Shown here piece after piece: positions 45,578 through 58,409 of a stretch of DNA of 64,000 nucleotides. Below the pieces are notes generated by a model that searched no databases, was not told where the DNA came from, and worked only from the letters and a program-made list of their open reading frames with translations. This stretch comes from Myotis daubentonii. Lineage: Eukaryota > Chordata > Mammalia > Chiroptera > Vespertilionidae. The stretch spans positions 106,942,102 to 107,006,101 of the forward strand of contig NC_081861.1 of NCBI RefSeq assembly GCF_963259705.1, in the 5' to 3' direction. The number at the start of each line of letters is the position of its first letter. Position 1 is the stretch's first letter. The position numbers and the translations under genes were made by a program.

Positions 45578-46030
45578 CTTTCTACCCTATTCAAGGTAGA
45601 ACAAATACTTGTGTTTTTTAAAATAATAGGGTAAGAAGGAGGCAATATTGTGAAGCCACAGTCTGGGCTCCCTCTGCTGGAGACAACCCCGGCAGGTCTA
45701 TCTGGGGACAGTGAGCAGCTGGCCTTACCCTGAGTCACCCCTCTGGGGTCACCATTGGCCTCCCTTTGTGGAAGGCGACCCTGGTGGGCCAATTGAGGGG
45801 GGACAGTGCCAGGCGGCCCTGCCCCAAATCGCCCCATCACTGCCGCCGCCGCTTGTGGCCTCCCTCTGCAGGAGGTGACCTGGCAGGCGATCAGGGGATG
45901 CCACTGGTCACTGAACCCCCACCCCACCCCATTGCCTTCCCCTCCCTCCACCTGCTCACCGGCCCCGCCCCCTGCAGACCAGTCCTTCCACCATTCCGTT
46001 GATTTGTATATTATGCTTTTATTAAATAGA
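45578..46030 (-). mobile_element. Helitron-like element, only the 5' end certain
   Basis: The right end TATATTATGCTTTTATTAAATAGA is the complement of a Helitron 5' start (TCTATTTAATAAAAGCATAAT). The interior is GC-rich (GGCCTCCCTCTGCAGGAGG and CGACCCTGGTGGG). No GTGCAC hairpin or CTAG is visible at the left. A 9-bp inverted repeat (TACCCTATT near 45586, AATAGGGTA near 45626) lies there instead. The left limit is simply where L1 text ends. Confidence 0.5.
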
Positions 46031-47490
46031 ATATGCTCACTCATAATCCTTAATTGAAATGTTGTAAGTAGCAATGGAATCTATTAGCTACATGTTCCAC
46101 TATCTATAGCACTGTGGACATCAAGACAGCAATGGTAATTTCACCAAGAACATTTAAAGTTGATCTTCTGTGAGTATATCCATTAAGTTGCAGCTGGCTA
46201 TGTTCCAGGAAGAGGCTGATGGTAGGTTAGGGTACAGGGAATGAAAGGACAAATTGAGTTTCGGAATAGCAAATAAAACTTATTACTCTGACTGGTATTT
46301 GCCTTGGAAACAAGCCAATAATGACTAGTGTATAAAAATATACAAAATATTTATCTTTGAATGAGTTTAAAGCTCCTTCCTACAGATAGGAACATGAGCC
46401 TGGGTCAAGTTACTCTTTAGTTAAGTGCATATGAAACCAGAGCTGAAGAGTGAGTGATAGGCATTGTTCTGACCTGGTTTTAGAGTGCTACTTTCCTATT
46501 TTTTAACAATGCAAGGCTAAAGGGTAAAGTACCATCTGAACTTTTCATATGATAAGCAAAGTTAAGACTTCAATCTAGACATCTTAGTTTTTCAACCCAA
46601 TGCTCTTTCTACAAATAACTAATTTTACTTCTATGAACCTCAGTTTCTTCATACTATAAACCAAAGATAATATCATTAGCTAAGTTGGAGGGATTAGTGA
46701 GGACTAAAGAAGATAATACATATATTGCACTTGGAATAGTGGCTAGCGCATAGCAAAAAGGTTAACTGTTATTTACATGCTGTAACCTAGAAAGGAACCT
46801 CTTAAAATCTCAAACAGCATCCAGTGTATGTTTTGCTCCAGATCTCAATATTTGCTGTTTTTTAAGTATATTTTTTATTGTTAATAGTATTAAATATATT
46901 TCCCATTTCCCTCCCCTTAGATCTCACTATTTGTATTTGCATTGTTTTTGGTAACAACACATGAGGTTGCCTCTAATACTAAGATATGAGCCATTAAGTT
47001 TTGTACAGGAGTTTTTATAAAGGCTTATTAAGTAACTAGTTCAAGTACATCTAGCAATTAAGTGGTGAATCAGGAATTTGAACCAAGAGTCTTTTGACAT
47101 TGAGCTTGGTTCATAGCAGGCTCACCATTAATCTTGCTAATAGTAAATGAATGACTCATTTTTATTTTACCCTTCATTCATTGTATCATTCATTAAATAT
47201 TCCTTGTTCAGGGAATTACATTTTTATTGAGTCTAAAAGTTGACTGGCATTTAGAAAAACATATCACATTACTGACTTATATTGAATTACTACTGATCAG
47301 ATTCAATTCACTTGATTGCATTAGCCTATATTTCAATGTATGATTTATATGAATATCATTAAAAAGTCTGTCAAAGACCCTGCTTAACTCCATATACAGT
47401 CTTCTATAATATATTATTTTAAAATTAGCTTGAGAGGTATTATTGTATAATGTTAGGCTACTTTCTAGCCCTATGGGATTTGACAAATTA
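46031..47490. other. Mostly unrecognised DNA with a MIR-like relic
   Basis: AACCTCAGTTTCTTCATACTATAAA through AGTGGCTAGCGCATAGCAAA (about 46630-46760, plus strand) follows the MIR 3' half. Nothing else is nameable. Confidence 0.45.
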
Positions 47491-47494
47491 CTTT

Positions 47495-48525
47495 TTAAAA
47501 AGTTTTTTCCCCTTTTATTGAATTTATTGGAATAAGACTGGATAAGAAAATTGTACAGGTTTAAGGTGCACATTTCCATAACACATCATCTTTACCTTGT
47601 ATTGTGTGTTCACCATCCCAGGTTAAGTCACCTTCTATCACCATTATCCACCTTTTACCCTCTACTAACTCCCCCACCATATTTTCCCTCTGGTAATCAC
47701 CATATGGTTGTCTGCCTTTAAGGGTTTTTTTTTTCCTTTTATTATTGACACTATTATAGAAGTCCCCATTCTCTCCTCCCACCACATTGCTGACTTCCAT
47801 CCAGCCCCCACCCCCTCTGGCTATAACCACACTGTTGTCTGTGTCTGTGTGTCATGCGTATATGTTCTTTGACTAATCCCTTCACTTTTTTTCACCTAAC
47901 ACCCCTTTCCTGAGTTTATTTCTATTTTGTTTGTTGGTTTATTTTGCTCATTAGATTCCACATATTAGTGAAATCATGTGGTATTTGTCTTTCTCTGAAA
48001 GGCTTATTTCACTTAGCATAATAATCTCCAAATCAACCCCATGCTTTCACAAAAGCAAGATTTCTTCATTTTTTATGACCAAGTAGCATTCCATTATGTA
48101 AATGTACCACAGCTTTTTTATCCACTCATCTACTGATGGGCACTTGGGCTGCTTCCAAATCTTGGCTATTGTAAATACCACTTCAATGAACTTAAGTATG
48201 CATATACTATTTCAAATTAGTATTTTGGTTTCTTTGGATATACTCTTAGAAGTGGAATCTCTGGGTCATAAGGCAGTTCCAGTTATACTTTTTTGAGGAA
48301 AGTCCATACTTTTTTTCCAAAGTGACTGTACCAATCTGCATTCCCACTAACAGTGCACGATGGTTCCCTTTCTCCACTTCCTCCCCAACACTTGGTGTTT
48401 GTTGATTTGATGATAGACATTGTGGAATGTGTGAGATGATACCTCCTTGTGGTTTTAATTTGCATTTCTCTGATGATTAGTGACATTGAGCATCTTTTCC
48501 TATGTCTTTTGGTCATCTGTATGAC
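47495..48525 (-). mobile_element. Old L1MA-like 3' end
   Basis: On the minus strand: ORF2 C-terminal text (complement of TTCACTTAGCATAATAATCTCC, TACTGATGGGCACTTGGGCTGC, TCCCACTAACAGTGCACGATGG) followed by a 3' UTR ending near 47495 (complement of TTTAAGGTGCACATTTCC). The short frame 48283-48516 is a piece of ORF2. Confidence 0.75.
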
Positions 48526-48534
48526 ATGTTACTT

Positions 48535-48720
48535 TTAAGGTGGTTTAATATCTCTAACCTTGTATCTTCATCTTTAAAATGGGATTATTCATATCATATG
48601 AGATAATTATATAGCAATATAAAGTAATGAGATTGGTAATACAACTCTAAAGCAGTTTTAAAGACTAAATATATATGACATTCTTACCACAATGCCTGAC
48701 ATATTAGTTAGCGTTATTAT
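48535..48720 (+). repeat. MIR-like relic
   Basis: CTAACCTTGTATCTTCATCTTTAAAATGGGATTATTC and CACAATGCCTGACATATTAGTTAGCG match the MIR core and 3' end with moderate divergence. Confidence 0.6.
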
Positions 48721-50250
48721 TACTATATCTCACAAATAGATATAGAAAATACATCATAAGGTGCATGTAACTTGCCAGGCATATAGCTCACCTACTCTCC
48801 CCTAACTTCCTTCATTGTACCTACTTTCTTCTCCTTTTTCCTCACTATCCTCAGAGCCCAAGTGCTCAAGTGCTGACTTTGGACAGATAAATTCAGAAAT
48901 CCTGGCAATAATAACTCATTCTCCATGTCCACCTTTGCCTTCTGTTCATTTCCTGGTTATTGTCTGTGCTGTGAGACCCACAACCCTCTCCCAAAATATT
49001 AGTTTTCCAATGGTACTTTCACTGCTGAACCAGAGGCCATTGAAAATGTTTACTCTCTGATGATTTGGCTCCATCATATTTAGTGACTTAGGGATGAAAG
49101 ATAAATCATCTTAGCTAGTCAGTCCTCTGCATGGTTTCCTTGGTAAGAAACAACTGTGACTCATGATTGACATAAATGAGCCTATATAACAGTATTTCAC
49201 TGATCCTTTCATTTTGTGTTTTTAGAACACATTGCTTAGCTGTCCATAGTTGTGTCCTGGTGCCCACTGATTGAATAAAGAATGACACATAACAGTCATC
49301 ACAGAATTAGTAGGTTGCTTCATTTCTGTTTGTTTTGGTATTAGATTACTGTAAGTCACTTCTAATTTCTAGATCTCAGCTTCCCCAGCTATGAAATGTA
49401 GGTGTCCCTTGGATAATTTATAGTTTTGATGTTTATGTTTCTATGTGATTTGGGTTCTTTTTCTTGTACAATTGATTTGAAAGTGATAATGCCTCACGTT
49501 TTCAAAAGTATTTTACCTTTTTTATGAAAAGTATTCTACAGAGATAATCTCACATTATCCTCACAATCATCTTGTACGGTACATACAATACCAAGAAACT
49601 TGAACATAGCACATACAGGTAAAATGACTTTCCCGTGGCCATACAGCATATTAGTGTTAGAACCAGGATAGGGCCCAAGTTCTCCTGAATCCTAGTGTTG
49701 TGTTACTACAGAGAAAGATGAATTACTCTAATATTGCTGTGTGCTGGAAGAAACTCCATTTAAAAAATTGTATCACCTGTAACTTTATTACTTTTCAGGT
49801 GATTTATCTTCATTATTTTTAAGAGGATATAGCTATCACTTTCTTCAAGTATTTATTCCTGAGTACAAAACTTCCTATACACAACATAGAACAATAAGCA
49901 TTGTCTGGTAATCATCATAATGGATAATAATCTTCCAAGAGTTGGGTGTTTTTCTCAGTGAATGTAACAAAATGATACACATGCTGTGAAGTTATTTTAC
50001 CCCCACAAAAGTTATGAAAATTGGATAATAAGTAGATGAAGATATTTAAATGGGGGTGACTCCAAGACAAGTGTCCAGAGTTATCTACAATAATTCTACT
50101 TAACTAGACTTAGCAATTCAGCAACCTCACACTTTCAGAATAACATTTGGATCCAATGAAGAAGTAAAAAATATCAGAGCAATAAAAATGATTGTTAAAG
50201 AGGAGAGAAAATTGCAGTCAAATAGGTAAATTTCTTGTACCTCCTTCCAG
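48721..50250. other. Unrecognised DNA with one MIR relic
   Basis: A reverse MIR-like block sits at about 49540-49710 (CACATTATCCTCACAATCATC, CAGGTAAAATGACTTTCCCG). The rest, including 48815-49060, shows nothing nameable. Confidence 0.45.
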
Positions 50251-50639
50251 GGCTAGGCTGAAAGTAAAACTAAAGTGAGGAACATACACCCAGAATTACC
50301 AACTTAAGTCCAGCTGAGTAGGAGACTTATATCAAGAAAAGTCAGAAAACACCTGGAAATGCACCTCAACAAGAGTTTGCAGGACATGGTCAGAGCTGAG
50401 CCACATAGTCAGCCAGCCTGAGAAGAGATTCCATCCATGAAGAGGACAACAACATTCAAGACCCAGTTACAACAAGAAAACCAAAATAACTCAAATAAGG
50501 GGCATTCCTTGAGCACACAGGTAAAGATATATAAGAGATCACACAATTGTATCATACAAAACACCTACTACATAAGACTACCTCACAAAGTCTGGGAGGC
50601 ATAGTAGTTTTATCTAATACATATAAACAAATGCAAAGG

Positions 50640-51620
50640 GACAGAAAATTGGGAAGATAAAGAAACAACCCCTAAATGAAATGAAAGGAAGAATCACCCA
50701 AAAAGTAACTAAATGAATTGGAGACAAGCAATTTGTCAGATACAGAATTGAGAGCAATGGTAATGAAGGTGCTCAAACAACTCAGTGAAAAATACAAGCA
50801 ACTTAATAAAAAATTATGATACTTAATGAGAACTATACCAACATGAAAAGAGAGGTTGGAACAATAAATAAGAATCAATGGGAAATGAAAAATGACATAG
50901 CTGAAATAAAGAAATACTCTGGAGGGAATCAACAGGAGGCTAGAAGAAGCTTAGGAGTGAATGAGTGAATTGTAAGACAAGGTAGAAAAACAACACCCAG
51001 TCAGAGCAGCAAATGAAAAAAAAAATTAAAAAGCAAGAGAAGAATCTAAGGGAGCTTTAGGACAATGTGAAACTTTTACAACATTCACATCATTCGGGTC
51101 CCAGAAAAAGAATAATATGAGAAAGAAATAGAAAACCTGTTTGAAGAAATAATTGCAGAAAAATTCCCTAACTTGGTGAAGGAAAAAGTCACTCAAATTC
51201 AGGAAACACAAAGAGCTCCAATCAAGATGGACCTGAAAAAACCCACATCCTAGCACATCATAATTAAAATGGAAAACATTAAAGACCAAAAAAAAGAATC
51301 ATAAAGGCTGCAAGAGAGAGACAGAGTTACCTACAAGGGAGATCCCATTAGACTATCAGCATATTTCTCAACAGAAACACTACAGGCCAGAAGGGACTAG
51401 CATGAAGTATACAAAATAATGAAAACCAAGGGACTGAACCCAAGACTACTCTATCCAGCAAGGGTATAATACAAAATCGAAGGTGAAAGAAAAGAGCCTT
51501 ACAGGCAAAAAACAAGCAAGCAAGCAAGCAAACAAACAAACAAACAAACAAACAAAAAAACTAAAAGAGTTCATTACTACAAAACCAGCACTGCAAGAAA
51601 TGTTAAAGGGGCCATTGTAA
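50640..51620 (+). pseudogene. L1 ORF1 relic
   Basis: GACAGAAAATTGGGAAGATAAAG (start region), coiled-coil-like middle, CATTCGGGTCCCAGAAAAAG (RRM), TTCTCAACAGAAACACTACAGG and ACTCTATCCAGCAAGGGTATAA (CTD). A (CAAG)n/(CAAA)n expansion lies at 51515-51556 near the end. Many stops. Confidence 0.7.
51515..51556. repeat. (CAAG)n(CAAA)n microsatellite
   Basis: Tetranucleotide run within the 3' end of the ORF1 relic, grown from an A-rich Lys-codon stretch. Confidence 0.9.
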
Positions 51621-53348
51621 CTAGAAGAAATAGAGAGAAAGAGAAGAACACAGACATAAACAATAAGAATGGCAACAATAAGTATCTATCAATAATAAGC
51701 TTGAATGTAAAAGGATTAAATGGTCAAATCAAAAGACATATGGTAGCTGAGTGGATAAGAAAACATGTCCCAAATATATGCTGTCTACAATATACCCACC
51801 TCAGAGCAAAAGACTCACACAGAATGAAAGTGAAGGGATGAAAAAACGTTTTCCAGAAAAATGAAAATGAAAAATAAGAAGCTGAGGAAGCAATACTCAT
51901 ATCTGACAAAATAGACTTCAAAAGTAAGGCCTTAACAAGAGACAAAGAAGGCCACTTCATAATACTAAAGGGATCAATATAACAAGAGGGTATAACTCTG
52001 GTAAACATATATACACCCAATATAAGAGCGCCCAAATATATAAAAAAAAATCTGGAGGATTTTAAGGGAGCGATAGAGAGAAATACAATCATAGTAGAAG
52101 ACTTTCACACCCTACTGATATCACTGGATAGATCTTCTACTCAAATAATTAACAAGGAAACAGCAATCCTAAAGGACACATTAGATCACATGGAATTGTT
52201 TTATATTTTGAGAACATTTCACCTCAAAACTATATAATATACATTCTTCTCAAGTGCACCCAGAACATTTCCAAAGATAGAGCACATATTTGGACACAAA
52301 ATAAGTCTCTACAAGTTCAAGAAGATTGTAATCATATCAAGCATCTTCTCAAATCACAATGGCATGAAATTAGAAATCAACTATATTAACAAAACTCAAA
52401 AAACCCCCAATATAACTCATGGAGGCTAAATCGTGTTATTAAAGAATGAATGGGTTACCAAAGAGATCAATAAAGAAATAAAAAAGTTTCCTGGAAACCA
52501 ATGACAATGTTACATACAACAACCCAAAATAAATGGGACACAGTGAAAGCAGTGTTGAGAAGATAGTACATAGCATTACAGGCCTACCTCAACAATCGAG
52601 GAAAACTTCTGATAAAATATCTAACCTTATAACTTAAAGATTTAGAAAAAGAACAAAAGAAGTCAAGAGTAAGTAGAAAACAATGAAATAATAAAGATCA
52701 GGAGCAGAAATAAATGGTATAGAGTTTAAAAAAACAATAAAAAAGATCAATGAAACCAAGAGCTGATTCTGTGAAAAGATAAAAAGATTGATGAAGCTTT
52801 AGCCAGACTCATCAAGAAACAAAGAAAGAGAACCCAAATAAATAAAATCAGAAATGAAATAGGCGAAGTGCCAACTGAACTTAGAGAAATACAAATAATC
52901 ATAAAAAATAATGTGAACAACTATATTCCAATAACCAGGACAACCTGAATGCAATGTATATATTCCTGGAAAAATATAATCTGCGAAAACTCAATCAGGA
53001 AGAAACAGAAAAACTGAATAGGCCAATAACAATTGATGAAATGGAAGCCGTAATAAAAAAAATTCCATCAAATTTAAGTCCTGGTCTGGATGGCTACACA
53101 GGGCAGTTTAAACAAACTTTCAAAGAAGAACTAACACCCATCCTCCTCAAACTATTCCAAAAAATCCAAGAGAAAGGAAAACTTCCAAACTCATTTTAAG
53201 AAGCCAGAATTAGCTTAATTCAAAACCAGATAAAGACACCACAAAGAAAGAGAACTACAGGACAATATCCTGATGAACATAGATACTAAAATCCTCAACA
53301 AAATATTAGCAAATCAGATCCAGCAATACATTAAAAAGATCATAGAAC

Positions 53349-53567
53349 TCGCCGAAACCGGTTTGGCTCAGTGGATAGAGCGTCGGCCTGCGGACTGAAA
53401 GGTCCCAGGTTCGATTCCGGTCAAGGGCATGTACCTGGGTTGCAGGCATATCCCCAGTAGGAGATGTGCAGGAGGCAGCTGATCGGTGTTTCTCTCTCAT
53501 CGATGTTTCTAACTCTCTATCTCTCTCCCTTCCTCTCTGTAAAAAATCAATAAAATATATTTTTTTA
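53349..53567 (+). repeat. Young VES SINE
   Basis: TCGCCGAAACCGGTTTGGC start, intact box A and box B (GGTTCGATTCC), AATCAATAAAATATA tail. Target duplication AAAAAGATCATAGAAC is perfect (53333-53348, 53568-53583). Nearly identical to the copy at 14032, so recent. Confidence 0.95.
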
Positions 53568-54133
53568 AAAAAGATCATAGAACATGACTAAGTGGGATTT
53601 ATTCTGGGGATGAAAAGCTGGTACAATATTCACAAATCAATAAATGTGATACATCACATAAACAAACTGGAAGAAAAAAATCACATTATCATATCAATTG
53701 ATGCAGGAAAAAACACTCGACAAAATCCAAAACAGTTTTTGAGAAAAACTCTCAGCAAAGTGGGAATAGAGGGATCACACCTCAACATAAAAAAGGCCAT
53801 ATTTAACAAACTTACAACCAAATCATACTTAGTGGGGAAAAATAAAACCATTTCTCCTGAGAACAGCAACAAGACAGGGATGTCTACCTTCACCACTCAT
53901 TCAACATAATACTAGATGTCCTAGACACAGTAAAGAGACAAGAAGAAAAAAGCAAAAGGCATGCAAATTGGAAAGAAGGAAGAAAAACTGTCATTATTCA
54001 CAGATGACATGATAGTGTACATAAAAAACCCTAAAGACTCCATAAAAAAATTACTAGATTTAATAAATGAATTCATCAGTGTAGCAGGATACACAATTAA
54101 CACTCAGAAATCAATGTCATTTTTATACAACAA

Positions 54134-55168
54134 CTAGAGGCCCGGTGCACAAAAATTTGTGCACTGAAGGGGGGGGTCCCTCAGCTCGGCCTGTGCCCTC
54201 TCACAGTCTGGGATCCCTCAGGGGATGTCCATCTGTTGGCTTAGGCCCGATCCCCAGGGGAATGGGCCTAAGCCGGCAGTCAGACATCCCTCTGGCAGCC
54301 TGGGAGCCCTCGGGGGATGTCCACTTACCAGTGGGGAGCAGGTCTAAGCTGCAGTCGGACATCCTTAGTGCTGCTGAGGAGGCAGGAGAGGCTGCCGCCA
54401 CCACCGCTGTGCTGGCAGCCATCAGCCTGGTTTGTGGCTGAGCAGAGCTCCTCCTGTGGGAGTACTTTGACCACCAGGGGGCATCTCCTGCATTGAGAGT
54501 CTGCCCGCTGGTGGTCAGTGGGTGTCATAGTGATCAGTCATTCCCAGTCGTTCTGCTGTTAGGGTCAATTTGCATATTACCCTTTTATTATAGAGGATAG
54601 AGGCCTGGTGCATAGGTGGGGGCTGGCTGGTTTTCCCTGAAGGGTGTCCCGGATCAGGGTGAGGGTCCCAGTAGGGTGCCTGGCCACCCTGGGTGAGGGG
54701 ATGAGGGCTGTTTTCAGGCTGGCCACACCCTCTTCAGGGTGGGGGTCCCTACTGGGGTGCCTAGCCAGCATGGGTGAGGGGCTGATGGCTGTTTGCAGTC
54801 TGGTCAAGCCCCACAGTGGGGACCCTCACCCCATAGGAGTGTGGCCAGCCTGGGTGAGGGGCTGAGGGTTGTTTTCAGGCTGGCCACACCCCCTTCAGGG
54901 TTGGGGGCCCTACTGGGGTGCCTGGCCAGCTTTGGTGAGGGGCTGATGGCCGGGCTAGAAGCAGGTATCTGGGATTTATTTATCTTCTATAATTGAAACT
55001 TTGTAGCCTTGAGCAGAGCTCAGGGCCAGCCAGGGCAGGCGGGAAGCTTGACTTCCTCCATCGCCAGGGGCAACCTAAGTCTCCTGCTCACTCCATCTTT
55101 GTGACAGACTGAAGGAGGGAGTGAGGGTGTGATGGTTAATTTCCATATTACTATTTTATTAGATAGGA
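54134..55168 (-). mobile_element. Second composite HeliBat-like Helitron
   Basis: The left end CTAGAGGCCCGGTGCAC is followed by the near-perfect hairpin GTGCACAAA-AA-TTTGTGCAC. The right end is TTTTATTAGATAGGA followed by T. An internal junction at 54597/54598 (TTATTATAGAGGA next to TAGAGGCCTGGTGCA) has the same structure as that of 4656-6537. Unit A is 54134-54597 and unit B 54598-55168. Unit A lacks the 46-bp minisatellite. The host L1 text (TTTTTATACAACAA...TAATGAATTCTCAG) is continuous across it. Confidence 0.85.
54655..54950. repeat. ~80-bp tandem repeat in Helitron unit B (nearly 4 copies)
   Basis: CAGGGTGxGGGTCCC begins near 54655 and 54736, with degenerate copies near 54815 and 54895. 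Each is followed by GGGTGCCTGGCCAG and GGGTGAGGGGCTGA. The homologous element at 5946-6095 has only about two copies. Confidence 0.75.
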
Positions 55169-55812
55169 TAATGAATTCTCAGAAAGAGAAACTAAAAAAA
55201 AAAATCATATTTACCATTACAACAAAAACTTAAGATAAATAGGAAAATTAGGTGGTAAAAGACCTGTGCTCAGGAAACTATGGGATGTTGAAAAAAGAAA
55301 TAAGAGAAAGATATAAACAAATGGAAGAATATACTGTATTCATAGATTGGAAGAATCAACATCATGAAAAGGTACATAATATCCAAAACAATCTATAGAT
55401 TCAATGTAATCCCCATTAAACTACCAATGGCATATTTCACAGATCTAGAGCAAACACTCCAATAATTTATATGGAACCAAAAAAGACCCCGAATAGCCAT
55501 AGCAGTATTGAAAAAAGAAACAAAGTTGGAGGGATCACAATACCAGATATCAAGTTACACTACAAAGCAACTGTAATCAAGAAAAATGTACTGGCACAAG
55601 AAAAGGCATATAGATCAATAGAATAGAATAGAGAACCCAGAAATTGACCCAAGCCATTATGCTCAATTAATATTTGCAAAGAAGGCAAGAGCATACAATG
55701 GATTACAGGTAGTCTCTTCTATAAATGGTGTTCAGAAAATTGGACTGGTACATGTAAAAAATGAAACTGGACCACAAACTTACACCATACACCAGAATAA
55801 ACTCAAAATCTA

Positions 55813-56026
55813 GCCCTAACCAGTTTGGCTCAGTGTATAGAGGGTTGGCCTGCGGACTGAAGGGTCCTGGGTTCAATTCCAGTCAAGGGCATGCACTTTG
55901 GTTGCGGGTACACCCCCAGTAGGGGGTGTGCAGGAGGCAGCTGATGCATTTTTCTCTCTCATCGATGTTTCTGACTCTATTCCTCTCCCTTCCTCTCTGT
56001 AAAAAGTCAATAAAATATATTTTTTA
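55813..56026 (+). repeat. VES SINE
   Basis: GCCCTAACCAGTTTGGCTCAG start, mutated box A (GTGTATAGAGGG), box B-like GGTTCAATTCC, tail GTCAATAAAATATA. Target duplication AAAATCTA (55805-55812, 56027-56034). Confidence 0.9.
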
Positions 56027-56145
56027 AAAATCTATAAAACACTTAAATGTAAATTGTGAAACTATAATAATCCTAGAAGAAGCCATAGGCAGCAAAATCT
56101 CAGACATCTCTCATAGTAATACGTTTGCCGATACATCTCCTAGGG

Positions 56146-56357
56146 CAGTGGTCGGCAAACTCATTAGTCAACAGAGTCAAATATCAACAGTACAACGATT
56201 TAAATTTCTTTTGAGAGCCAATTTTTTAAAACTTAAACTATATAGGTAGGCACATTGTTATTAACTTAATTAGGGTACTCCTAAGGCTTAGAAAGAGCCA
56301 CACTCAAGGGGCCAAAAAGCCGCATGTGGCTTGCGAGCCACAGTCTGCCGACCACGG
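56146..56357. mobile_element. Short non-autonomous hAT transposon (not SPIN)
   Basis: Terminal inverted repeats CAGTGGTCGGCAAACTC and its imperfect complement (CTGCCGACCACGG) bound the element. The perfect 8-bp duplication TCCTAGGG lies at 56138-56145 and 56358-56365, the hAT hallmark. Subterminal GAGAGCCAA and GCGAGCCACAG motifs. No transposase. The L1 ORF2 text is continuous when it is excised. Confidence 0.95.
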
Positions 56358-57559
56358 TCCTAGGGCAATGCAAACTAAGGAGAAAATAAACAAATGGGCC
56401 TATATCAAAATAAAAATCTTCTGCACAGCAAAAGAAACCACCAACAGAATGAAAAGAGATCCCATTCTATGGGAGTATATATTTGCCAATGATACATCTG
56501 ACAAGGGGTTAATTTCCAAAATATATAAGGAACTCTTACAACTTAACAAAAGGAAGACAAACACTCCAAATAAAAAATGAGCCAAGGACAAAATAGACAC
56601 TTCTCCAAAGGGGACATACAGAAGGCCAAGAGATATATGAAAACATGATCAAAGTCACTAATCATCAGAGAGATGCACATTAACACGACAATGAGGTTTC
56701 ATCTCACATCTCTCAGAATGGCTATCATTAACAAATAAACAAATAACAAGTGCTGGCCAGGATGTGGAAAAAATTGAACCTTAATATACTGCTCTTGGCA
56801 ATGCAGACTGTTGCAGCCACCATGAAGAACAGTGTAGAGTTTCCTCAAAAAATTAAATATGGAACTTCCATTTAACCATTATCCCACTTTTGGGAATATA
56901 TCCTAAGAATCCTGAAACACCAATCAGAAATAATACATGCACCCCTATGTTCACAGCAGTGAAATTTGCAATAGCTAAGCTCTGGAAAAAGCCCAAGTGC
57001 CCATCAATAGATGAGTGCATAAAAAAGCTGTGATACATTTATCCCATGGAATACTATGCAGCTATAAAAAACAAGGATCTCTCACCCTTTGAGACAGTAT
57101 GAATATACCTGAAGAGTATTATGCTAAATGAAATAATCCAGTCAGAGAGAGGTAAGTATCATATGATCTCACTCATATGTGGAATCTAATGAACAAAATA
57201 AACTGATGAACAAAATAGATCCAGAAATAGAATGAATGGTGAAAAATGAGGACTCTCGGTGGGGTGGGGAGGAGCATTGGGAGTGATTAACTGGGAAACA
57301 TATAAGCATATATGCACAGCCCATGAACACAGACACTAGTGTGGTGAAGGCCTGGGAGGGGTGGATGGGTGGTGGAGGGGGTCAATGTGGAAAGAAAAAG
57401 GCCACATCAGTAAATCTTTCAACAATAAAGATAGATTAAAGACACACACACAAACAAACAAACAAAAAACAACTAAGGAGCCTGTACTCATGGATCTCAA
57501 TTTCCAGTGTGGGTATCAAAGATGAAGAATTACATAGATATAACAGCACATGGTGATAA

Positions 57560-58090
57560 AACATATGAAAATACAATCTGCATAAGGAATATGTTCATAG
57601 CAGCATTATTTACAATAGCCAAGATATGGAAACAGCCCAAGTGCCCATCAGTAGATGAGTGGATAAAAAAAAAAAACTGTTGTACATTTCACAAGGGAAT
57701 ACTATTCAGCTGTAAAAAGGAAGGAACTCAGGTTTGATTTCTGGTCAGGTCACAGCATGGATGGACCTGAAGATTATTATGCTAAGCAAAAGAAGCCAGA
57801 GAAAGATAAATTCCACATGATTTCACTTATATGTGTAATCTAATGAACAAAATAAACTGACAAACAAAATAGAACCAGAGTCATGGATACATAGAATAGA
57901 GGGGAGAGGATGGTGGGGACTGGATAAAAGAAGGTGAAGAGATTAGCCGAAGAACATACATACATAGCCCTGGGCACAAACAACAGTAGGGTGAAGGCCA
58001 GGGTAGGAGTTCTGGGGACTGGGAGGAAGTGAACAAAGGGCGTGAAATGGGGGACACGTGTAATAGTGTCAACAATAAATAAAAAAATGT
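57560..58090 (+). mobile_element. L1 3' end fragment
   Basis: TTCATAGCAGCATTATTTACAATAGCC, AAGTGCCCATCAGTAGATGAGTGG, then the ORF2 stop region and 3' UTR ending GTCAACAATAAATAAAAAAATG. Independent of the preceding L1, which already ended at 57470. Confidence 0.75.
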
Positions 58091-58409
58091 TGATTTAGTG
58101 GAAAAAATTATTGTTAAAAGCCAATGTGCATTATTAAAAGGAGAACCCCTTTTCTTTTTCCACACTTCTCATGAGGCTGGGTATCTGATTTCTAAATCCT
58201 TTGCATATTACAAGTAAGAAGAGGAGCTACAAAAAGCAGGCACACTGACAGTAAAATTGACAGCTGGCAGTCTTACAAGAGATGGGGAAGAGACAGAAAA
58301 GCAATAAAGCCCTAGAAAATAACTAAAACACAACAGCAATCTAGGTTAATTTTGCAAGGGAAGAATCAGATCTCAAGGGCATCATGCATAATAACATAAT
58401 ATACTATTT

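Larger units (their letters stand above)
51680..57070 (+). pseudogene. L1 ORF2 relic
   Basis: Endonuclease text near 51680-52330. RT entry LNRPITIDEMEAVIKKIP and SPGLDGYTGQF near 53010-53110. FADD-like box degraded to FTDDMI (near 54000). C-terminal part 55190-57060. Interrupted by four insertions and many stops. Confidence 0.75.
50250..57470 (+). mobile_element. Second old near-full-length LINE-1 with four nested insertions
   Basis: 5' UTR text from about 50250, ORF1 relic about 50640-51620, ORF2 relic about 51680-57070. The 3' UTR ends in (CA)n/(CAAA)n near 57470. Younger insertions: VES 53349-53567, composite Helitron 54134-55168, VES 55813-56026, hAT 56146-56357. The exact 5' edge is uncertain. 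All frames are broken. Confidence 0.75.

Noticed and set aside
45298..46074. Minus-strand open frame of 258 codons
   Set aside because: It crosses from a Helitron-like element into antisense L1 ORF2; composite by chance.
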